Source: Flavobacteriales bacterium
Lineage (GTDB): Bacteria; Bacteroidota; Bacteroidia; Flavobacteriales_F; PHOS-HE28
Assembly: GCA_016788205.1 (NCBI GenBank)
Contig: JAEUTA010000006.1
Location: 1 to 64,000 of the forward strand
Length of the DNA stretch: 64,000 nt
Reading direction: 5' to 3'
Both the position numbers and the translations under genes were made by a program. The notes below the pieces were generated by a model, which made no database searches, was not told the DNA's origin, and was given only the letters and a program-made list of their open reading frames with translations. Positions 60,272 to 64,000 of the stretch are shown in pieces (within the stretch, counting starts at the first letter, position 1; each line of letters begins with the position of its first letter).

Positions 60272-60493
60272 TAGCGGTAAAGGGAAAGGAGCACGCCAGA
60301 TGTCGATCAGCACGGAGAAACAAAGGAAGCCCCGGCCAGCGATGGTCGGGGCTTGTTCGTTCGCGACCTTCCGGGTTACTAACACCTGTCGATAAATCGC
60401 TTCCCGGCTTCCGGTACCCCCCGGCTACTTTCACGCTCGCAACCCGCGACCGGGCACGGCTTTGCCGTACCATAACGTGGGCTGTCGAAGCCT
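60272..60493. other. spacer before the condensin-like operon
   Basis: About 220 bases with a terminator at 60327-60354 and no gene. No clear TAnnTTTG element was seen close to the operon start, so its promoter is unknown. Confidence 0.4.
60327..60354 (+). terminator. intrinsic terminator after the VCBS-like protein gene
   Basis: AAGCCCCG (60327-60334) pairs with CGGGGCTT (60347-60354), with an inner CCA/TGG pair, followed by GTTCGTT. Identical over 35 bases to the terminator after groEL. Confidence 0.7.
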
Positions 60494-61717
60494 ATGCAAG
60501 TAACCCCGAAACGCTTCTTCGACTTTTGCTCCAGCCACGTGCCGCTGTTGCATGCCATCGCCGTGAAACCCGGTGATGTGAGCGAAGCGCAGGTGCGCCA
60601 GCTCATCCGCACCTTCAGCGACTCGGTATCGGAACTACCGGAGACCACCTGGCAGCGCCTGTTGGAGCTGCAGATCCTCGTGCCCCTGGAAGAGGGCAGT
60701 GCGCACTACGTGATGGCGCAGCCGCTGCTGCAACTGATCAACTACCTGTACAACGATGCGGTGCCGACGAGCCCGGAGATCATCCAGGGCTACATCGCCG
60801 CGTTGGAAAGCGCACGCAAGCGGATCGTCATCGGTATCGAGGCCGGCGATGCGCTGAGCGTTGCCATGGCCACCAACGAGGTGGACCACACCCTGCGCCG
60901 CATGCAGGACGACCTGGATGCCACGCACCGCGCGGTGATGAGCGAAGTGGCCCGCTACAAGGCCGACCGCACGAGCGTCAGCGTCCGCGAACGTTACCTA
61001 CGCATCGTGGGCTTGATGGACCAATACGTGCATCCGCTGGTGGAGATCGTCCGCGTGGACGGTCTGCTGGTGAGCGTGCTCGACGAGACCGATCTCGCGT
61101 TGCGCGCCGCGCGCGAACAAGGCGTGTACGTGGAGATGGGCATGATCGCGCGCAACGAGCGCCAGATCCGTGCGTTGCGCCGCCGCTCCATCCACACGCT
61201 GAACGAGAGCCGCCGCGAACTGCAGCCGCTGTACGATGTGTTGCGTCGTGCCAGCGCCATCGCGCACGGTGCCACGTTGGCCCTGGGCCGTCTGCGCCAG
61301 ATGAAGCAGGACGATTGGGTGGTCAACTACATGGTGCAGGCCGACCGCGCCGGTATCGAGTGCCCGCCTACTGATGCTGTGCTGCGCCACGTGATCAACG
61401 AAGTGGTGAGCCACCCGCCCACACCGCCGCCGGTGTTGAGCATGGAAGAGAACGGGGACACACCACCGGACTACGTGCGCCTGCTCTGGCTGAACGGCCT
61501 GGCCACGGACCTGCGCGAAGAGCTTCCTGTGAAGGACCTCACCGCCTGGATCACCGGCACCTTCCCGGAGAAAGGCACCAGCGACATGCTGCTCGGACTG
61601 AGCCGCCTGCTCTTCGACCCCACCTTGGACGTACAGTTCAAAGGCGGCAAACAGAAACACTACCGCACGCGCGATGGCGTGCTTGAAGTAACGACCATCT
61701 CGATCACCCGCGCATGA
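60494..61717 (+). CDS. jetA: JetA/MksF-like kleisin subunit of a Wadjet-type condensin
   Basis: 407 residues from the ATG giving MQVTPKRFFDFCSSHVPLLH. The protein is almost entirely helical. The N-terminal part (PGDVSEAQVRQLIRTFSDSVS, LLELQILVPLEEGSAHYVMAQPLLQLINYLYND) looks like a winged-helix region, then long coiled helices (residues 95-265), and a C-terminal segment ending in beta strands (GVLEVTTISITRA). In Wadjet/MksBEF systems the kleisin precedes a DUF4194-type protein and an SMC ATPase, exactly the order here. It would bridge the two SMC heads. The stop overlaps the jetB start by four bases (ATGA). The assignment rests mainly on gene order and the identity of the third gene; I see no diagnostic residue in this protein alone. 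Confidence 0.65.
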   Translation: MQVTPKRFFDFCSSHVPLLHAIAVKPGDVSEAQVRQLIRTFSDSVSELPETTWQRLLELQILVPLEEGSAHYVMAQPLLQLINYLYNDAVPTSPEIIQGYIAALESARKRIVIGIEAGDALSVAMATNEVDHTLRRMQDDLDATHRAVMSEVARYKADRTSVSVRERYLRIVGLMDQYVHPLVEIVRVDGLLVSVLDETDLALRAAREQGVYVEMGMIARNERQIRALRRRSIHTLNESRRELQPLYDVLRRASAIAHGATLALGRLRQMKQDDWVVNYMVQADRAGIECPPTDAVLRHVINEVVSHPPTPPPVLSMEENGDTPPDYVRLLWLNGLATDLREELPVKDLTAWITGTFPEKGTSDMLLGLSRLLFDPTLDVQFKGGKQKHYRTRDGVLEVTTISITRA

Positions 61718-62319
61718 CCACGGAAACGACCACGACCGCCCTTCCCCAGCTGAAGGAGATCTTCGACAAGCTCCGTCAGGGCTCGTACATCACCCACGAG
61801 CAAGGCACCTTGCACAGCGCGCTGGCCGAGAACTACGAGGCGTACAAGACCTACTTCGAGCCCTTGGGCTTGAACCTGATCCGCCACCCGCGCGACTTCT
61901 TCTACCTGCACAAGGAGGAAGCGGAGAACACGCCGCCTTCGAGCTCGCTAGCTGGCATCGCGGTGTTCAGCTTCATCCTCATCGAATCCACGGCGAACGA
62001 TGGCAAACCGGTCGAAGAGTACCTGCTCACCGAGCGTTTCAGCATCGCAGGCCTTCCCCACCTGCAAACGGATCGCTACAAGGCGCACCTCCGTGCCGTG
62101 GAGATCGAGGACGAGGTCGCCCTGCGCAAACTGGTGAAGCGTATGGTGAACTACGGCTGGGTGGAGTACTTCCCCGATGACACCTTCCGCTTCCTGCGCC
62201 CCTTCCACCGGGTGTTCGACAAGTGCCAGGAGATCAGCCTCGCCGCCGAACAGGAAACGCGCGGGGTTTTGGACGGTGCACCGCCGGAGAAGAAGGCCAT
62301 CGACCCGGAGATGAATTGA
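61714..62319 (+). CDS. jetB: JetB/MksE-like (DUF4194-type) subunit
   Basis: 201 residues. The sequence starts with a variable stretch, then LPQLKEIFDKLRQGSYITHEQGTLHSALAENYEAYKTYFEPLGLNLIRHPRDFFYLH, which matches the opening of DUF4194/MksE-type proteins (an initial helix, then a short winged-helix domain). A second winged-helix-like half follows (EYLLTERFSIAGLPHL, RKLVKRMVNYGWVEYFPDDTFRFLRPFHRVFDKC). In condensins of this class it binds the kleisin as a dimer (KITE subunit). It is translationally coupled to jetA and separated from jetC by a 153-base gap that contains an inverted-repeat element. Confidence 0.75.
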   Translation: MTTETTTTALPQLKEIFDKLRQGSYITHEQGTLHSALAENYEAYKTYFEPLGLNLIRHPRDFFYLHKEEAENTPPSSSLAGIAVFSFILIESTANDGKPVEEYLLTERFSIAGLPHLQTDRYKAHLRAVEIEDEVALRKLVKRMVNYGWVEYFPDDTFRFLRPFHRVFDKCQEISLAAEQETRGVLDGAPPEKKAIDPEMN

Positions 62320-62326
62320 GCACATA

Positions 62327-62459
62327 GCCGCAGACACGCGGAGACGGAGAGAACCCCAACGTAGAACTACGCAAGACGGCAAACGACCAAGGCGATGCAA
62401 CGAATAGGCGATCATCATGAAGCAGTACGGACTGCTCAGCGCCTCTGCGTCTCTGCGGC
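62327..62459. repeat. inverted-repeat element between jetB and jetC
   Basis: The left arm GCCGCAGACACGCGGAGACG (from 62327) matches the reverse complement of the right arm (GCCGCAGAGACGCAGAGGCG, ending 62459). The 83-base centre shows no coding. It resembles the element at 19030-19120 and splits an otherwise compact operon. Confidence 0.55.
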
Positions 62460-62472
62460 GAACTGATATCAC

Positions 62473-64000
62473 ATGCAACTAGGACCGACCAAACTCATCG
62501 CCATCCGCAGCGGCAGCTACGATTACGCCGAAGTGGAGCTGAGCGATTCGCTGCAACTCGTAGGGCCGAACAACGCGGGTAAGACCACGTTGATCAACAC
62601 CCTGCAATTCCTCTACCTGGACAACCGGAACCAGATGGTCTTCGGCGACCACGATTCGGAGGCCACACGCGAGTACTACTTCCCCGACCACTACAGCTAC
62701 CTGCTGTTCGAGTGCAACGGACCCGGTGGCTCGTACATCCTCGGCTGGCGCGGACAGGGCAAGGCCAGCGGTGGCGACCCCGTGCGTTTCACCTACGACG
62801 GCACTTACGACATCACCGACTACATGGACGGTGATCGCGTGGCCGACCCGAAGAACGTGCTGGCCAAACTCGCCGAGCGCAACTACCGCGAGATGAAGGA
62901 TGCCGCCGCGCACCGCGAAGCATTGCTGGTGGCGACGAAAGGTGACAGCAACGGCATGGGCATCGTCCACCTCACGGAGAACGACCGGTATGCACACTTC
63001 AAAGAGGTGTTGAAGAACCTGCTCAGCCTGCGCAGCATCGACCAGCACGAGATGAAGCGCAGCCTGCTCATGCTCGCTGGCATTCCGCCGAGCCGCCCCG
63101 CGTTGGAAGCGAACCGCTTGATGACGGAAGAGTTCGAGCGCATCCGCGACCGTCGCGTGAAACTGAACACGCTGAAGGCCGAGAAGGAACGCCTGGAGAA
63201 GTACGTGGCCATGAGCGATGTGCGCATGGGCTTGGAAGGTCGCCTCGCCACGGTCTACAACGACCTGATGGAGAAGCGCCGCAAGGCCCACGACCACAAC
63301 AAGCACGTGAAAGAGGCCATCGTGGCCAAGCAGGAAGCGCTGGAGAAAGAGAAGCACAGCACGGCGGAGATCCTCAAGGACTTCGACGACCGCATCGCTG
63401 AACTGGCCGGTAACAAAGGCCGCGTGGAAGGTGACTTGGCACGTATCGCCGAACTGAGCAAAGGCCTCGGCGATTTCGTGGAGAGCCTGGAGCGCGAAGC
63501 GTTGAGCAACGCCAAGGAGCGCCTCACCGCACTGGACCGTCGCTTGGGCAATGCCGAGGAGGCGGACCGACAGCGCACGGCACGCAGCCTGGCGGAAGTG
63601 ACCGGTCGCGTGGCGAACACCGAGCGCGCCATCGCCAACTTCGACAAGGCCCTCATCACCGAACTGCGCTCCACACTGAGCGAAGAGCAGGTGCATGGCC
63701 TTTCCAAGCTCTTCAACCTGGACCTGCTGAAACTCCCCGTGGAGAAGGGCGGCATCGAGCTGAAGAAGCGCAAGGAGGTGGACAAGCTGTTGAAGGCCAT
63801 CGCCGAGAACATCACCAACGACACGTACGCCGACTCGTTGATGAGCTTCCCGCTGCCGGACAACAGCCACGCGTGGAAAGAGCTCGTTGATGTGAAGGCT
63901 CTGAAGAAGTCGCTCACCGACCTGAAGGCCGAGCAGACGCGTCTGTCCCAGTTGATGGAGGCCATCGAGAACCGCGAACACCTGGCCAAGGACCGCGCGA
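62473..64000 (+). CDS. jetC: JetC/MksB-like SMC ATPase, N-terminal half (3' end outside window)
   Basis: 509 residues are visible and the frame is open to the window edge. It begins MQLGPTKLIAIRSGSYDYAE with the SMC/RecN-type head: Walker A GPNNAGKTT near residues 32-40, followed by LINTLQFLYLDNRNQMVFG and REYYFPDHYSYLLFECNG. From about residue 205 onward it is a long charged coiled coil (FERIRDRRVKLNTLKAEKER through AHDHNKHVKEAIVAKQEALE). The signature and Walker B motifs of the C-terminal head half lie beyond 64000. In Wadjet this is the motor that extrudes plasmid DNA loops. The antisense frame 62479-63981 is an artefact of the codon bias. Confidence 0.85.
   Translation, partial: MQLGPTKLIAIRSGSYDYAEVELSDSLQLVGPNNAGKTTLINTLQFLYLDNRNQMVFGDHDSEATREYYFPDHYSYLLFECNGPGGSYILGWRGQGKASGGDPVRFTYDGTYDITDYMDGDRVADPKNVLAKLAERNYREMKDAAAHREALLVATKGDSNGMGIVHLTENDRYAHFKEVLKNLLSLRSIDQHEMKRSLLMLAGIPPSRPALEANRLMTEEFERIRDRRVKLNTLKAEKERLEKYVAMSDVRMGLEGRLATVYNDLMEKRRKAHDHNKHVKEAIVAKQEALEKEKHSTAEILKDFDDRIAELAGNKGRVEGDLARIAELSKGLGDFVESLEREALSNAKERLTALDRRLGNAEEADRQRTARSLAEVTGRVANTERAIANFDKALITELRSTLSEEQVHGLSKLFNLDLLKLPVEKGGIELKKRKEVDKLLKAIAENITNDTYADSLMSFPLPDNSHAWKELVDVKALKKSLTDLKAEQTRLSQLMEAIENREHLAKDRA

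Noticed and set aside
62479..63981. 500-codon minus-strand open frame at the right end
   Set aside because: It is antisense to the SMC ATPase frame, which has Walker A and coiled coil and runs past the window edge.

Overview
The window looks like a chromosome segment from a GC-rich member of the Bacteroidota, most likely a Flavobacteriales-like lineage. Evidence: a type IX secretion/gliding locus (porP/sprF-gldK-gldL-gldM-gldN) with a second gldM copy; gldE and gldD beside ssb and mutY; several secreted proteins ending in type IX sorting domains; a 31-residue AURKAIP1/COX24-type basic protein; and many upstream sequences matching the Bacteroidota -7 promoter element TAnnTTTG. No taxonomic search was possible, so this is inference from gene content.

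Layout. 1-1583: the 3' end of an Rhs/polymorphic-toxin gene and a small membrane protein that may be its immunity protein. 1584-4075: a gene-poor accessory stretch with degenerate repeats, an IS3-family element (2032-3274) with clear terminal inverted repeats, and a 21-bp tandem repeat array of 21 units (3294-3734). 4076-10810: gcvP and two type IX cargo proteins. 10883-12384 (minus): an MlaF/MlaE-like lipid transport pair. 12487-16405: a small lipoprotein, a SprT-like protein, a mannose-1-phosphate guanylyltransferase, a CD225/DUF2752 pair and a ribonuclease D. 16436-19570 (minus): fumC, prfB, recX. 19624-21261: another type IX cargo protein. 21355-23904 (minus): HU-like protein, TPR protein, AURKAIP1/COX24 miniprotein and RNase E/G in one operon. 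23973-27369: mutY, ssb, gldE, gldD. 27350-28996 (minus): heme A synthase and an HMA-domain lipoprotein. 29085-33625: a drug/metabolite exporter, two glycosyltransferases and a PLP-dependent sulfur amino-acid enzyme. 33649-35983 (minus): der, era and the initiator tRNA.

36026-49697 (all minus): second gldM, an ABC-F ATPase, gldN-gldM-gldL-gldK, porP/sprF, a ureohydrolase-fold protein and topA. 49921-58245: msrB, a convergent outer-membrane protein, miaB, an orphan sigma-54 activator, lptE, a TPR-like protein, secG, groES and groEL. 58394-60271 holds a VCBS-like type IX cargo gene bracketed by two identical 35-bp terminator sequences.

60494-64000 is the most interesting region: three same-strand genes that look like a Wadjet/MksBEF-type condensin operon (JetA-like kleisin, JetB-like subunit, JetC-like SMC ATPase with Walker A GPNNAGKT). 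The third gene runs off the window. Such systems recognise and cleave plasmid DNA, so this is a probable defence locus; a JetD-type nuclease, if present, lies beyond the end.

Most of the window is core genome with short tight operons and overlapping ATGA junctions. Accessory material sits at both ends (Rhs toxin/IS/tandem array on the left, condensin-like system on the right), and small palindromic repeats are scattered through intergenic gaps, one of them inside miaB.
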